A DNA stretch of 64,000 bases from Streptomyces syringium (GTDB taxonomy: Bacteria > Actinomycetota > Actinomycetes > Streptomycetales > Streptomycetaceae): positions 1,798,001 to 1,862,000 of the forward strand of contig NZ_JAGIOH010000001.1 in the NCBI RefSeq assembly GCF_017876625.1. Reading direction: 5' to 3'. Below the pieces are notes generated by a model that saw only the letters and a list, made by a program, of their open reading frames with translations, did no database searches and had not been told where the DNA came from. A program made the translations under genes and the position numbers. Positions 48,201 to 55,879 of this stretch are shown piece after piece; the stretch's first letter is position 1; the number at the start of each line of letters is the position of its first letter.

Positions 48201-49194
48201 GCCACAGGTCGAAGCCGTCTCCCACCCAGGAGGACTGATTGTTGGTGTTTCCCGTCCGCCCGTCGATCGCGGACGAGGAGTACCCGAGTCCGATGTTCGG
48301 CTTCAGCCCCCCGGGGACGTCAGGAACCGGGATGTTGTACGACCAGCTGAAGGCACCGGAGTTCAGGTCGGTCTTCCACGTCGACGATGGCGACAGAGAC
48401 GTGGCCTTGTAGTCGCCCTTTTCCCCGGAGGCCGCCGGGGCAGCAGCGAGCACGGTCGCCGCCCCTGAGCGCAGCGTCACCGCGTGGGCGGTCAGCGTCT
48501 GCTTCTCCGTGTCGTTCTTCGCGCCCACAGGCTTGCCCCTACGGCATGCTGGCTTGCCCGGAGAAGTGAGCGCACAAGCGGGAAGTTCAACCAACTGGAG
48601 CCGGGAGGCATAACCGCCGCCGAATGCTTGGGCGAACCTGGAGTAGTCCACTCGTACTCCGGCATCACCAGACGTTCCCCTCGTCCCCGCCTTGTGAGCT
48701 TCGGGCGTGACGGTGAACAGCAGCCCGTCCACTCCGGCGCGCTCAGCGACCTCACGGTCCAGGACTCGCACCTCGGCCTTGCCCGTCGGGACGGCCTCGG
48801 CCGGCGCTGCCTTCGATCCCTTGCCCTGGCGGGTGCTCGGCGGGGCGGCCAGGAGACTCACCGGCAGGCCGTCGGCGGTGAGCGTGTGGCCACTCTTGTC
48901 CCCGCCTCTCCCCGCCAATCCGGAGAGATCGACGACAGCCCGTCCGCCCTCGGCCCAATCGGCCTTGGGGGCCTTCTCCGGTGTCCGGGGCGACCGGTCG
49001 AGCTTGCGTGGCTTGACGTCGGCTGTTCCGCCCTCGACGGGCTTACCCGCCCCCGGCGCGCCCGGCAGGCTGCCGTCGGCGGCGGCTGCCGGGAATCCCA
49101 CGCCTTGCAGGAGGGCGCCCACCAGGACCGTGGACACCGTGAGCGCCACGCGTCTCTGCCACGCCGACATACGTGTTCTGGCCTTGCCGTTCAT
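42289..49194 (-). CDS. RHS-repeat polymorphic toxin with Hint domain and C-terminal HNH-like nuclease
   Basis: 2301 residues. Signal peptide (RRVALTVSTVLVGALLQGVG); long SpvB-like/RHS N-terminal region; many YD repeats from about residue 1080 (YDALGRSTKIW, YDQLGRQTSASD); RHS core near 1790-1890 (GAREYDPTTGRFISVDPV, DPSGL); a pretoxin stretch; a Hint autoprocessing domain near 2040-2190 (CHSFLPGTAVLLADG, THPFWDAGQKKW, HTYYVLAGETPVLVHN); and a toxin tail of about 105 residues with EAHHMPQDGLGF and KQGDHALTRTYKSLGR, resembling HNH/EndoVII-type nucleases. The Hint domain probably releases the toxin inside the RHS shell. Nuclease family is tentative. Confidence 0.9.
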   Translation of the reverse strand: MNGKARTRMSAWQRRVALTVSTVLVGALLQGVGFPAAAADGSLPGAPGAGKPVEGGTADVKPRKLDRSPRTPEKAPKADWAEGGRAVVDLSGLAGRGGDKSGHTLTADGLPVSLLAAPPSTRQGKGSKAAPAEAVPTGKAEVRVLDREVAERAGVDGLLFTVTPEAHKAGTRGTSGDAGVRVDYSRFAQAFGGGYASRLQLVELPACALTSPGKPACRRGKPVGAKNDTEKQTLTAHAVTLRSGAATVLAAAPAASGEKGDYKATSLSPSSTWKTDLNSGAFSWSYNIPVPDVPGGLKPNIGLGYSSSAIDGRTGNTNNQSSWVGDGFDLWPGFIERRYKPCSEDDVKNADGNKPGDLCWAYDNATISFNGKAGELVPAGDNQWKLKNDDGTKIARLTGSEHDNGDNDNEYWRLTAPNGTRYYFGYHKLNGWAKGKDTTDSTWTVPVYGNNAGEPCHKDAFKDSWCQQGWRWNLDYAVDRHGNAVGYYYGKETNAYGRNLEAKDDTTYTRGGYLKRVEYGLKSADLYAKPLAKADFTNAERCLPQDKDKVTCSEDTIDDKKAYWYDTPWDLNCKAGTECDKGRLSPSFWTRKRLTDITASVLKSDGTYAPVDSWKIGHRWGMADTDYQLLLDSVQHTGQSASPAITLPKTTFAYTQRPNRLDKTGDGKAPFIKERLSTIADEGGGQTDVTYSTPVCDWGKLPTPESNTTRCFPQYLSGAGSEDPTQQWFNKYVVDSVTATDRTGGSPNQVTRYYYLGDAAWHFDDDDGLTKEKFKTWSGWRGYGHVRVQTGGQGAGAMKSQEDSYFLRGMDGDKKATSGGTKSVNITLGKDEGDPITDHESAAGFLYKTESYSGPDGKILAKTVSRPWHHETAKKARSWGTVTANFTGTESARTSTSLDDGAGVKWRQTATASVFDTTTGRAKQVDDYGDTSTTADDRCTRTTYADNADENILSLPSRVETLATACDTTVVDRSKAVLSDVRTAYDGGAYGASPTKGDATSVATLKKHDGSQATYLESGTTVDSYGRPLAVTDLTADVVFDLAGKQLSTTKRSDGRTTTTAYAPDNGFPTTVTTTTPPSKAGDATTAQTTKTTVDPLRGQPVTKWDANNKRTDFVYDALGRSTKIWLANRAKAAGGAPSYEFTYTITDGKPVSVGTRTLNNKSGQLTSYTLYDGFLRPRQTQAPGPDGGRLLTDTFYDDRGLMAKTFATYYAQGAPATALFAPDDALKVESQTWNAYDGLGRVTESKQIAGNSEVGKPLATTRTLYGGDRTTVIPPVGSTATTTVIDARGQTKELHQLRSRSTDADADVTRYSYTPAGKLAEVTDPAGNSWSYNYDQLGRQTSASDPDKGTTTSSYDDRGQLISVSNARKNKNTLFYGYDNLGRKTDIREGSATGNKLAEWTYDTVTNGKGQIASATRYVNNNAYTTRVEEYDSLNRATSTSTVVPANEGALAGTYVSRTAYDPSGTVQSQTFPPAGSLPGVAVVYMYDETLRSVQAGTSDGLKGEISSYSLTGKPLQSRLSHNGGKVTQITNGYEWGTQRLANTRVDRQDARAADKAATYTYDETGNVRAVSEVAPDGTDTQCFTYDYLRRVTDEWTQSAASCAGAPIGNLIGGSAPYWNSYTYDKTGNRLTETRHDVGGNTSKDTKRTYTYPAAGKSQPHTLTAVETTGPTGTAKDSYAYDQTGNTTARTLGGDTEALDWDVEGHLAKVTESKDDKVAETTSYVYDAEGQRLIGRTDTETTLYLGATEITLAKGSTKPKATRYFDLGGVQAVQNDDGTASFVIGDHLGTGQLAIDTATTSATRRRTTPFGNPRGEQPKNWPGTKGFIGGTTDTTTGLTHLGAREYDPTTGRFISVDPVMDLSDPQQNHGYSYANNNPATLSDPSGLRPDGACGGAGACRTNDKKKEVPVWETWEYDGDGWEWGTSSSVTSKPWEEDGVEYTRTEWFGNQGNYYSYATTVDKWTRPEKSGPSVASIFASIVKSVALPDTGAWKDCFHGSVSGCGWAATDLPSPLKAAKALKVAKNLKGLKRAEEAAKNCHSFLPGTAVLLADGTSKNIEDVVIGDKVLATDPETGKTTEREVVASIVTEDDKEFTDLTVKTSQGEASLIATDTHPFWDAGQKKWVDAGEVTSGTRLHAPNGDTVEVTAVRHFRKQQRTHDLTVKRTHTYYVLAGETPVLVHNAKCKVVAENDAGRFGDLNPGQVGDGLEAHHMPQDGLGFLARNEGGAIVMKQGDHALTRTYKSLGRATKAAESGMPFRTVLARDIWDLRRIGQQQYGDPSYFNPGIQGLLGYYRRVGML

Positions 49195-49279
49195 CCCTCG
49201 TCATCCCTCGCTGATGCGTCACAGCGCGCCTTGCGGCACGTGTGGAGCTGCGGAAAGTTCTGCGACTGCGGCTTGAGGG

Positions 49280-49315
49280 CCGGGGCCCGGGGGGCCTTCT
49301 GGCCCCGGGCCCCGG
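49280..49315 (-). terminator. GC-rich hairpin between the LamG and RHS genes
   Basis: A 15-bp stem with a 2-base bulge (49280-49296 with 49301-49315) and TTCT loop. Lying inside a probable operon, it may attenuate transcription into the RHS gene, or protect the LamG message 3' end. Confidence 0.6.
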
Positions 49316-49319
49316 CGGG

Positions 49320-52300
49320 TCAGCCGTTGGGCACCTGTGTGGGGCGACCGTGCGTTCCCGCTGCGAGGTCCTTGACCTGCGCCTCGGTCAGGGCTCCTTG
49401 AAATGCCCATACGTCGTCGACCTGACCTGACCAGTACTCGTCGGCCGTTCCCTTGACCATGGCTCGGCCGACGTGGAGAGACTTGGCGGCGTTGAAGCTC
49501 ACCGCGTTGTCGGCCAGAGCGGCACGGTTGGTGCAGACCGACCCGTCGTTCTGCACACCATCAGCGGTAGGACACACGAACTCTTCCAACGCACCGTTGA
49601 CGTAGAGACGGAGCTCATTGGCGAACCCGTCGTAGACCAGTGCCAGATGGTTCCAGCCCTCGACGTCGTCGGGCGCGTGGTTTTCCACCGTCGAGACGGT
49701 GACGTCCTTCTCCGCGTCCTTCCCCGGCATGGTCACCTGCCAGCTACCGAGGCCCTCGGTGCTGTTCCCGTCGCCCGGCCCCTTGGGGCCGGGCACATAC
49801 CGGACAGTGAACGCGTTCTGGTACTTCCCCTCCGCGCTCATCACCGTCATGGCGCGGCCCGGCTTGTCTGCCACCCGCTGTGCCCAGGCGGTCACCGTGA
49901 AGCTGCCGCTGGTGTCGACGGGGACGCCGTTGGTCGAGGCGGCCGCGTCCACGCCGTTGAGCTTCAGGCTGCCCTGGTCGACGCGCCCGGCGCCGATCGT
50001 GGCCTTGCCCGCGAGCGTCATGTCGTGGCGTACCGCGCCCTTGTCGGTCAGGGCGTCCGGCGAGACCGCCGGGGTTCCCGGCGCGGTATCGAACTGCCAG
50101 CGGCCCTTGACCAGTGCCCGCTGTTTGAAGAGCTGCTGAACCTCGGCCGCGGAGGCGGGGCGGTCGTAGATCCGTACGTCGTCGATCTCGCCGGGGAAGA
50201 AGTTCTCCCGCTTGGCTCCGTACGCTCCCGCGCCGATCTGGAGCTGCCGGTCGGCGTACCAGGGGGTGCTCAGGGGGACGGTGCCGGCTGCTGTGCCGTT
50301 GACGTACAGGGTCAGGGTGTCGGCGACGATGTCGCGGACACCGGCCAGGTGGGTCCACTCGCCTCCTTGCGGGGCGGGTCCGGTGCTCTGGACGACCTTG
50401 TTGGAGGGGGCGTCGGGGGTGTCCTTGGTGTGCTGGTTGAGCACCCATCTGTCGTGTGTCGGTGAGTAGTACAGCTCGACGCCGCTGGCGTTGGCTCCGG
50501 CCTGGGTGAGGATCACCGAGGTGTGCGTGGGCTTGTCCTTCGGCAGCCGGGCCCAGGCCGAGATCGCGAAGCTGCCCATGGTGTTGAAGTGCGGAGCGTC
50601 CACCGTGGCGTAGTCGTCCACGCCGTCCAGCGACAGGGCCTTGCCGTCGGCGCCTTCCGTGCCCGGCTTGGGGCCGCCGTGGAAGACCGCCGGCATCACG
50701 TCCGCGTGGCCGGTGACCTCCTTGGCGCCGGACTCCTCGTCGAGCGGGAAGATCGCGCGGGCGGGCCGGCCGGGGCCGCGGATGTGTTCCTTGGCGTAGA
50801 GGCGGGACACTTCGTTCGTGGAGGCCGGCTTGTTGAAGATCTCCAGTTCGTCGATCTGGCCGGGGAAGAAGTCGGTCGGCTTGCCGTTGGCGGCGGCCGC
50901 GCCGATCAGCAGTCCTCGGCGGGCGTCCCAGGGGGTCTTGTACTCGGCGGTGGCTTCCAGCTGGCCATTGACGAACAACCGCAGCTCGGTGTCCCCGCTG
51001 TCATAGACGCCGACCAGGTGGGCCCACTCCCCCGGCTTCGCGCCGCCGGGCTTCTTCTGCATCACCCGCACCGGCAGAGCTCCGGCGGTGTCGGAGGCGA
51101 TCTGGCTGAAGGCCCAGCGGTCGTAGTCCACGGAGTAGTACAGCTGGAAGCCCGGTGTGTGATTGCCCGGCTGGGTGGCGACGGCCGCGACCTGGCCGGG
51201 TTTCTTCGACAGCTTCGCCCACGCGGAGACCGTGAAGCCGCCCGTGGTGTCCACCACCGGGATGTCGGTGCCCGCGTACCCGTCGGTGCCGTTCAGGGAG
51301 AGCGCGCTGCCCATCACTCCCTGGGCGCCGGTGGTCGCGCCGCCGTGCAGTTCGGCGGTACGGGCAGGGGTGGAGCCCTGGGCCTGCGTGGCGTCAGGGG
51401 CGTCGTCCATCGCCCACACCGCACGTTCCGGCTGGCCGGAGCGGACCTTGTAGCGGTAGGTGTACGGCTCGCTCATGTTGCCCGCGGCGTCCAGGGACTG
51501 CACGGTCACGAAGTTCAGCCCTGGACGGCCCGGCAGGGCCTTGATCGCCCGCGCGGCCCCCTCCGACGTGGTGAGGGTGTTCTTCGGCGTCGCGTCACCG
51601 TTGATGCCGTAGATGTACTTGGTGATGTCCTTGGTGGCCGGGCCCACGGTGAACGTGCCGTACCTGCCGACCCCGTCGAACCACGGGTCCTCGGCGGCCC
51701 CCGGTTTCGACTCCGGGTAGTCGGCCGAGGTCATCTTGGGTGCGGGCAGCGTCTTGGGGTCGCGGACGAAGTAGCAGCCGCTGGGTGATCCCGCGTACGA
51801 CCAGGGGGAATAGCCCTGGCGGTCGTAGGCGCGTACGTACCAGTTCACGGGCGTGTTGACCGTGATCGTGGAGGGCAGGCTCATGGAGAAGTCCGACCCG
51901 GACTTCTTGAACGTCGTCAGTCCCGGTTTCCAGCGGGCGATGGTTCCCTTGCCGTCGCCCGCGTCCCATTCCGCCTGGAATTCCACGGCGATGTCGTCAC
52001 CGTCGGGGTCCTTGACGTCGTTCGCGTAGACCTGCCCGAGGCTGCGGACATGGGCCGCCTTCTCCGGGATCTTGCAGGCTCCGCCGTACTCCATCGCCAG
52101 CTGCGACATGGCGACCTGGGACGGGGGCTGGTTGTACTGCACCCGCAGATACGCGCGGTCGGAGAACCGCTTCCAGGCGTACGGGTCGTCCTCGTCCGAG
52201 GCCTTCATGCCGAAGGTCAGCGAGGACCATGACTTCGACGCCGCTTCCTTGACCAGGTCCAGGACCTTGAACTCGCCGTCACCGCTCGCGCAGCCCTCGA

Positions 52301-53624
52301 AGCCGTACGCGAAGTCGTACTCGGCCAGCTTCTTGATCCAGAACCCGGAGGCGCTCTGCGAGTCCCAGGTGGTGGAGGACGAGATGTCCTTCGTCCGCCA
52401 CAGCTGAACGCCCTTCTTCTCGCACGAGGCCGCCCAGGTCTCGGGCACCACGAACTCCGCCGACAGGATCGTCTTGCCCGCGAACCGCGAGGTCGGGATC
52501 TGGTAGAAGAGGCGCTTGGTGTCCTCGGGCTTGCAGTTGCGCCAGTCGCAGTAGCCCATGCCGGCAGTGCTCTCGCCGTTGAACTTCCACTGCGGTGAAC
52601 TCGACCAGTACCGCGACGCCACCGTCCATGCCGAGGACCGGGGCGAGTACCACTGCGGGTCAATGAACACCGGGTAGACCGTGTCCGCCCCCGTCAGCAC
52701 CTTCTTGTCCGGCGTCAGCACCAGCTCCCGCCCGCCGGCGGGCACGTCCACGCCGACCGGTGCCAGCTTGCCCGACTCCCCCGGGCCTGCTTCCTCGCCT
52801 GCACCGCGCCCGGCGGCACTCCGGGCGGCAGCGGCGGTACGAGCCGTCTTGTTCGCGGGGGCGGGCCCCGGGCTGGAGTCCCACATCATCGGCGTCGGCG
52901 CCTCGAACACCGCGCCACCCGCGCCCTGGTCAACGGCCGTCAGGCCGCCCTGCGCGGTCTCCTGGACCGCGACGCCCTCCGCGTTGATCTTCAGCCGCAG
53001 CTGGGCCAGTTCCTGGCTCGCCGCCGCCTTGGCCGACTTCACCACCAGTAACTGGGTGAAGCCGTCCACCTGGGCGGCCACCCGTAAGTCGACGTCCGGC
53101 AGGACATCGGCGTAGGTGGCGGTGTCGCCTTCCAGTCGCGGGGCCGGAAGCTTGGATGGCCACGACAACGCGAGCTTGCGGCCGGCGCGGTCCAGCTCCA
53201 CGAGCGCGGCGTCGCCACCGCCGGAGAACTTCAGCCCTACGGTGGTGATACGCGGCGCGACCGTACCGTCGGGGCTCTTCGCCAGTGTGGTGTCCACCGG
53301 CTTCCACTCGCCATTCACCCGCGCCCGCACCGGACGTAAATACTCCCGCGCCTCCAGCGACCCCTGGGGCGTGGCCATGACGTCCCTGGTCTCCCCGCGC
53401 TGCGAGGCGACCTCCACGTTCTTGCCCGAACGCTTTGCCTGCGCCAGCGCCTCCTCTTCGGAGGACACCCTCGGCGTGCTGTCCGGTCCATCCCTGTGAG
53501 CCCGGGACGGGCCGGGTAACGCTTGATCCGCTGCTGCTTCCGGCACCAATCCCACGGTCAGGGCCAAACCCACTCCGCAAGCGATGGCGCCACCGAATGC
53601 GCGCATGCGCGCACGACGAAACAT
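49320..53624 (-). CDS. Large secreted LamG-domain protein, partner of the RHS toxin
   Basis: 1434 residues. Signal peptide (MRAFGGAIACGVGLALTVGL) and an RHS-associated N-terminal region (VNGEWKPVDTTLAKSPDGTV); a DNRLRE-type domain near 310-500 (DTVYPVFIDPQWYSPRSSAW); an Ig-like segment; then three LamG jellyroll domains near 730-950, 955-1170 and 1170-1430, each with the pattern GFTVSAWAKL and an IDELEIFNKPAS or similar closing strand. Such proteins are often encoded just before RHS toxins in actinobacteria. Start set at 53624 by GGGAGG upstream. Confidence 0.9.
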   Translation of the reverse strand: MFRRARMRAFGGAIACGVGLALTVGLVPEAAADQALPGPSRAHRDGPDSTPRVSSEEEALAQAKRSGKNVEVASQRGETRDVMATPQGSLEAREYLRPVRARVNGEWKPVDTTLAKSPDGTVAPRITTVGLKFSGGGDAALVELDRAGRKLALSWPSKLPAPRLEGDTATYADVLPDVDLRVAAQVDGFTQLLVVKSAKAAASQELAQLRLKINAEGVAVQETAQGGLTAVDQGAGGAVFEAPTPMMWDSSPGPAPANKTARTAAAARSAAGRGAGEEAGPGESGKLAPVGVDVPAGGRELVLTPDKKVLTGADTVYPVFIDPQWYSPRSSAWTVASRYWSSSPQWKFNGESTAGMGYCDWRNCKPEDTKRLFYQIPTSRFAGKTILSAEFVVPETWAASCEKKGVQLWRTKDISSSTTWDSQSASGFWIKKLAEYDFAYGFEGCASGDGEFKVLDLVKEAASKSWSSLTFGMKASDEDDPYAWKRFSDRAYLRVQYNQPPSQVAMSQLAMEYGGACKIPEKAAHVRSLGQVYANDVKDPDGDDIAVEFQAEWDAGDGKGTIARWKPGLTTFKKSGSDFSMSLPSTITVNTPVNWYVRAYDRQGYSPWSYAGSPSGCYFVRDPKTLPAPKMTSADYPESKPGAAEDPWFDGVGRYGTFTVGPATKDITKYIYGINGDATPKNTLTTSEGAARAIKALPGRPGLNFVTVQSLDAAGNMSEPYTYRYKVRSGQPERAVWAMDDAPDATQAQGSTPARTAELHGGATTGAQGVMGSALSLNGTDGYAGTDIPVVDTTGGFTVSAWAKLSKKPGQVAAVATQPGNHTPGFQLYYSVDYDRWAFSQIASDTAGALPVRVMQKKPGGAKPGEWAHLVGVYDSGDTELRLFVNGQLEATAEYKTPWDARRGLLIGAAAANGKPTDFFPGQIDELEIFNKPASTNEVSRLYAKEHIRGPGRPARAIFPLDEESGAKEVTGHADVMPAVFHGGPKPGTEGADGKALSLDGVDDYATVDAPHFNTMGSFAISAWARLPKDKPTHTSVILTQAGANASGVELYYSPTHDRWVLNQHTKDTPDAPSNKVVQSTGPAPQGGEWTHLAGVRDIVADTLTLYVNGTAAGTVPLSTPWYADRQLQIGAGAYGAKRENFFPGEIDDVRIYDRPASAAEVQQLFKQRALVKGRWQFDTAPGTPAVSPDALTDKGAVRHDMTLAGKATIGAGRVDQGSLKLNGVDAAASTNGVPVDTSGSFTVTAWAQRVADKPGRAMTVMSAEGKYQNAFTVRYVPGPKGPGDGNSTEGLGSWQVTMPGKDAEKDVTVSTVENHAPDDVEGWNHLALVYDGFANELRLYVNGALEEFVCPTADGVQNDGSVCTNRAALADNAVSFNAAKSLHVGRAMVKGTADEYWSGQVDDVWAFQGALTEAQVKDLAAGTHGRPTQVPNG

Positions 53625-53684
53625 CCCCCCAGCCCTCCCCAGAGCCGAACGTGAAGACACGTAAAGGTCTTGAGGAGTGAACGT

Positions 53685-53712
53685 AGAGTAAAACCGACCA
53701 TGTGGTCTACAA
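53685..53712 (-). promoter_or_regulatory. Candidate promoter of the LamG-RHS operon
   Basis: On the minus strand -35 TTGTAG (53707-53712) and -10 TACTCT (53685-53690), spacing 16, predict transcription from about 53678. The surrounding 53640-53780 is noticeably AT-richer than the flanking DNA. Confidence 0.4.
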
Positions 53713-53828
53713 CTTTGGAAGGGGACTTGAGCCTTCATATCCCCCGATAAGACTCGCCCGTCGACGTGTCGTAAGCCACATTGATCCGCGATGGGGAACT
53801 TGCTACCAAGGTCCGTCGCCGACGGTCG

Positions 53829-54086
53829 TCAGCCCGGCGAGGATCCGTCGCGCGGTGAGCAATGGGGCAGGAGTACCAGGTCAGGTGGCCGGTGGGAGCG
53901 CGGCGGGCTCGGGGCGTGGTCCTGGGGGGTGCGCCGTCGGCGGTCGTCGCTCCTACGCGCCGCCGCCAGTAGTCGGTCCGACGTGCGTACCAGCCGGAAC
54001 GCGAGTACACCCAGGACGGCGGCGGTTGCCGTGAGCAGCGGGCGGATCGCCCTCGCGTCCCGCATCAACCGTGCCCGCGATCGCAT
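53829..54086 (-). CDS. Possible small membrane protein
   Basis: 85 residues from the ATG at 54086, overlapping the end of the ATP-binding gene by 22 bp. One hydrophobic segment (LLTATAAVLGVLAFRLV) and a strongly basic tail are seen. There is no clear ribosome site or recognised family; it may be spurious. If it is not a gene, the 440-bp stretch 53625-54064 has only the operon promoter. Confidence 0.3.
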   Translation of the reverse strand: MRSRARLMRDARAIRPLLTATAAVLGVLAFRLVRTSDRLLAAARRSDDRRRRTPQDHAPSPPRSHRPPDLVLLPHCSPRDGSSPG

Positions 54087-54532
54087 CGAGGCACCCGGCA
54101 GCAGATCATTTTGCCGATCGGCGACCAGAACACCCGCCACTCCGGAGCCAGCAGGTCGAGCAGGATCAGCCCGCGCCCGGACTCGGCCGCACCGTCGTCC
54201 GGGGCGACGTCCTTGCGGCTGGGCATGCGCAGCGGTTCGGGGTCATGGACGTTCACCGCCACCCCGGGCGGCATGACGTCCACCTCCACGACGACGGGGA
54301 CGAAGTCCCCGCACACCCGGACCGCGTTCCCCACGAGCTCCGAGACGACGAGCCGGGCCGCTTCCACGGTCTCGTCGCCGACCCCGAACCTGGTCAGGGT
54401 CCTGACCGTCAACTCGCGTACGCGGCGAAGATGCTCTTCCGTGACGTTGAGATGGACGGCGAACCCTCGCGGGCGCGCCCGCCGGTAGTAACCGGGGGTT
54501 GAGAGTGCGTTGACATCGACTGTGGCGCGCAT
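54065..54532 (-). CDS. ATP-binding protein, anti-sigma-factor-like HATPase (SpoIIAB/RsbW-type fold)
   Basis: 155 residues with the GHKL ATPase motifs: EAARLVVSELVGNAVRVCGD (N box), VHDPEPLRMP (modified G1), ESGRGLILLDLLAPEWRV (G2). The fold is that of anti-sigma kinases such as RsbW, and paralogues of this sort accompany WhiJ/DUF397 pairs in Streptomyces. The substrate partner is not known. AGGAGG lies five bases before the ATG. Divergent from the regulator gene. Confidence 0.85.
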   Translation of the reverse strand: MRATVDVNALSTPGYYRRARPRGFAVHLNVTEEHLRRVRELTVRTLTRFGVGDETVEAARLVVSELVGNAVRVCGDFVPVVVEVDVMPPGVAVNVHDPEPLRMPSRKDVAPDDGAAESGRGLILLDLLAPEWRVFWSPIGKMICCRVPRCDRGHG

Positions 54533-54724
54533 GACGCCTCCTGCCTGCGGCGTGAGCCGCGTGGGTCGGATGCGGTGACGCCACGCGGTCGCAACCTGAC
54601 CATGAGTGGCGGCAGGTTGGATGGTGGACCCTTTCTGTATGAGGTAGCAAGCTTTCGGCCCGAACGAGTGAATACCTCCCAACAGGCTTACTTGTGCGCG
54701 GGGTTGCGGTGCAAAACTCGGCGT

Positions 54725-55591
54725 ATGCCCAACTCTCCCGTGGTCCCCACCGTCCGCCGCCGACGTCTCGGCGGAACGCTCAAGCGGCTGCGCAAAGCAG
54801 CCGGGCTGACACTCGACGAGGCTGCCGGCGCCATGGGCTGGATCGGCCCGAAGATGTCGAAGATCGAGAATGCGGCCCAGTCCATCCGCCCTGGGGATGT
54901 CGCCACATTGCTCAAACTGTACGGAGTCGACGATCCGGAAATGTCGGCCGCTCTCGAGAACCTGGCCAGGGACGCCGGCAAGAAGGGCTGGTGGCAGACC
55001 TACAGCGGGCTCGTATCGGCCTCCTACGCCGACTACGTCTCCCTGGAATCCGATGCCGAGCAGATCTACGAATGGTCACCCCTGCTCATCCCCGGCCTCC
55101 TTCAGACCGCTGCGTACGCGCGGGAGACCATGACCGGCGCGACCACCTCCCGCGCCCCGCACGAGATCGCCGCCCTCGCCGAACTCCGGCTGGCCCGGCA
55201 ATCCGTACTCACCCGCCATGACAAGCCGCTTGAGCTCTGCGCCGTCGTTCATGAGGCCGCGCTCCACCAGCGCTTCGCCCGGCGTCCCGCCACGATGCGG
55301 GAACAACTCCGCAGGCTGCTCGACACCACAGACATGCCCAACGTCACCTTCCAGCTGGTACCGCTGGCCTCTGCCCTTCATCCAGGCATGGCGGGCGGGT
55401 TCACTGTCGCCGCCTTTCCGGCTCCAACTCCGGACGTTGTGCTACTGGAGAACCTCTGCGGCGCGACGTACGTTGAGGGCGACGACGCGATTCCCTTCGC
55501 CAAGGCGTTCGACCGCATCCGTGCCGCTGCCCTGTCGGCGGAGGACTCGCTCGCGCGGATCGCCGAGATGGAAGAAGGGCACAGAAAGTGA
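54725..55591 (+). CDS. Helix-turn-helix regulator of the WhiJ type (XRE + DUF5753)
   Basis: 288 residues. The XRE HTH covers about 15-75 (GGTLKRLRKAAGLTLDEAAGAM, GPKMSKIENAAQSI). The remaining part is DUF5753 (YEWSPLLIPGLLQTAAYARE, VLLENLCGATYVEGDDAIP). Such proteins regulate development and secondary metabolism together with small DUF397 partners. The gene overlaps the DUF397 start by 4 bp and is divergent from the ATP-binding gene. No Shine-Dalgarno precedes the ATG, so it is possibly leaderless. Confidence 0.92.
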   Translation: MPNSPVVPTVRRRRLGGTLKRLRKAAGLTLDEAAGAMGWIGPKMSKIENAAQSIRPGDVATLLKLYGVDDPEMSAALENLARDAGKKGWWQTYSGLVSASYADYVSLESDAEQIYEWSPLLIPGLLQTAAYARETMTGATTSRAPHEIAALAELRLARQSVLTRHDKPLELCAVVHEAALHQRFARRPATMREQLRRLLDTTDMPNVTFQLVPLASALHPGMAGGFTVAAFPAPTPDVVLLENLCGATYVEGDDAIPFAKAFDRIRAAALSAEDSLARIAEMEEGHRK

Positions 55592-55809
55592 ATGACTCCA
55601 CGTCGGATCTCTACGCCTGCGACCTCTCCCATGCCGAATGGCGCAAGTCCTCTGCCAGCGGGCCGGAGCACAACTGCGTCGAAGTCGCCGACCTGGCCAA
55701 CGGCACCGTCGCGATACGCGACTCCAAGGACACCCGCAGAACCCCCCTCCGCTTCCACGCCCCCGAGTGGGCAGCATTCCGCCAAAGCCTCATATCCGGC
55801 GAGATCTGA
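55588..55809 (+). CDS. DUF397 (BldB-like) small protein
   Basis: 73 residues with the DUF397 core AEWRKSSASGPEHNCVEVAD, TVAIRDSKD and FHAPEWAAFRQSL. BldB and relatives are small dimeric regulators needed for aerial growth in Streptomyces; this copy should act with the upstream WhiJ-type protein. It starts at GTG overlapping the stop of that gene (GTGA, 55588-55591), so synthesis is coupled one to one. Confidence 0.93.
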   Translation: MNDSTSDLYACDLSHAEWRKSSASGPEHNCVEVADLANGTVAIRDSKDTRRTPLRFHAPEWAAFRQSLISGEI

Positions 55810-55879
55810 CCCAGCCGCACGGAGTAATCACCTTTCGGGCGCCCCCCGGCCCCGGTTCGGAGGCGAAAGGCAGTCGTTG

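Noticed and set aside
55592..55879. Extension of the P450 frame upstream of 55880
   Set aside because: It overlaps the DUF397 gene in another frame, and the P450 fold begins after the ATG at 55880.
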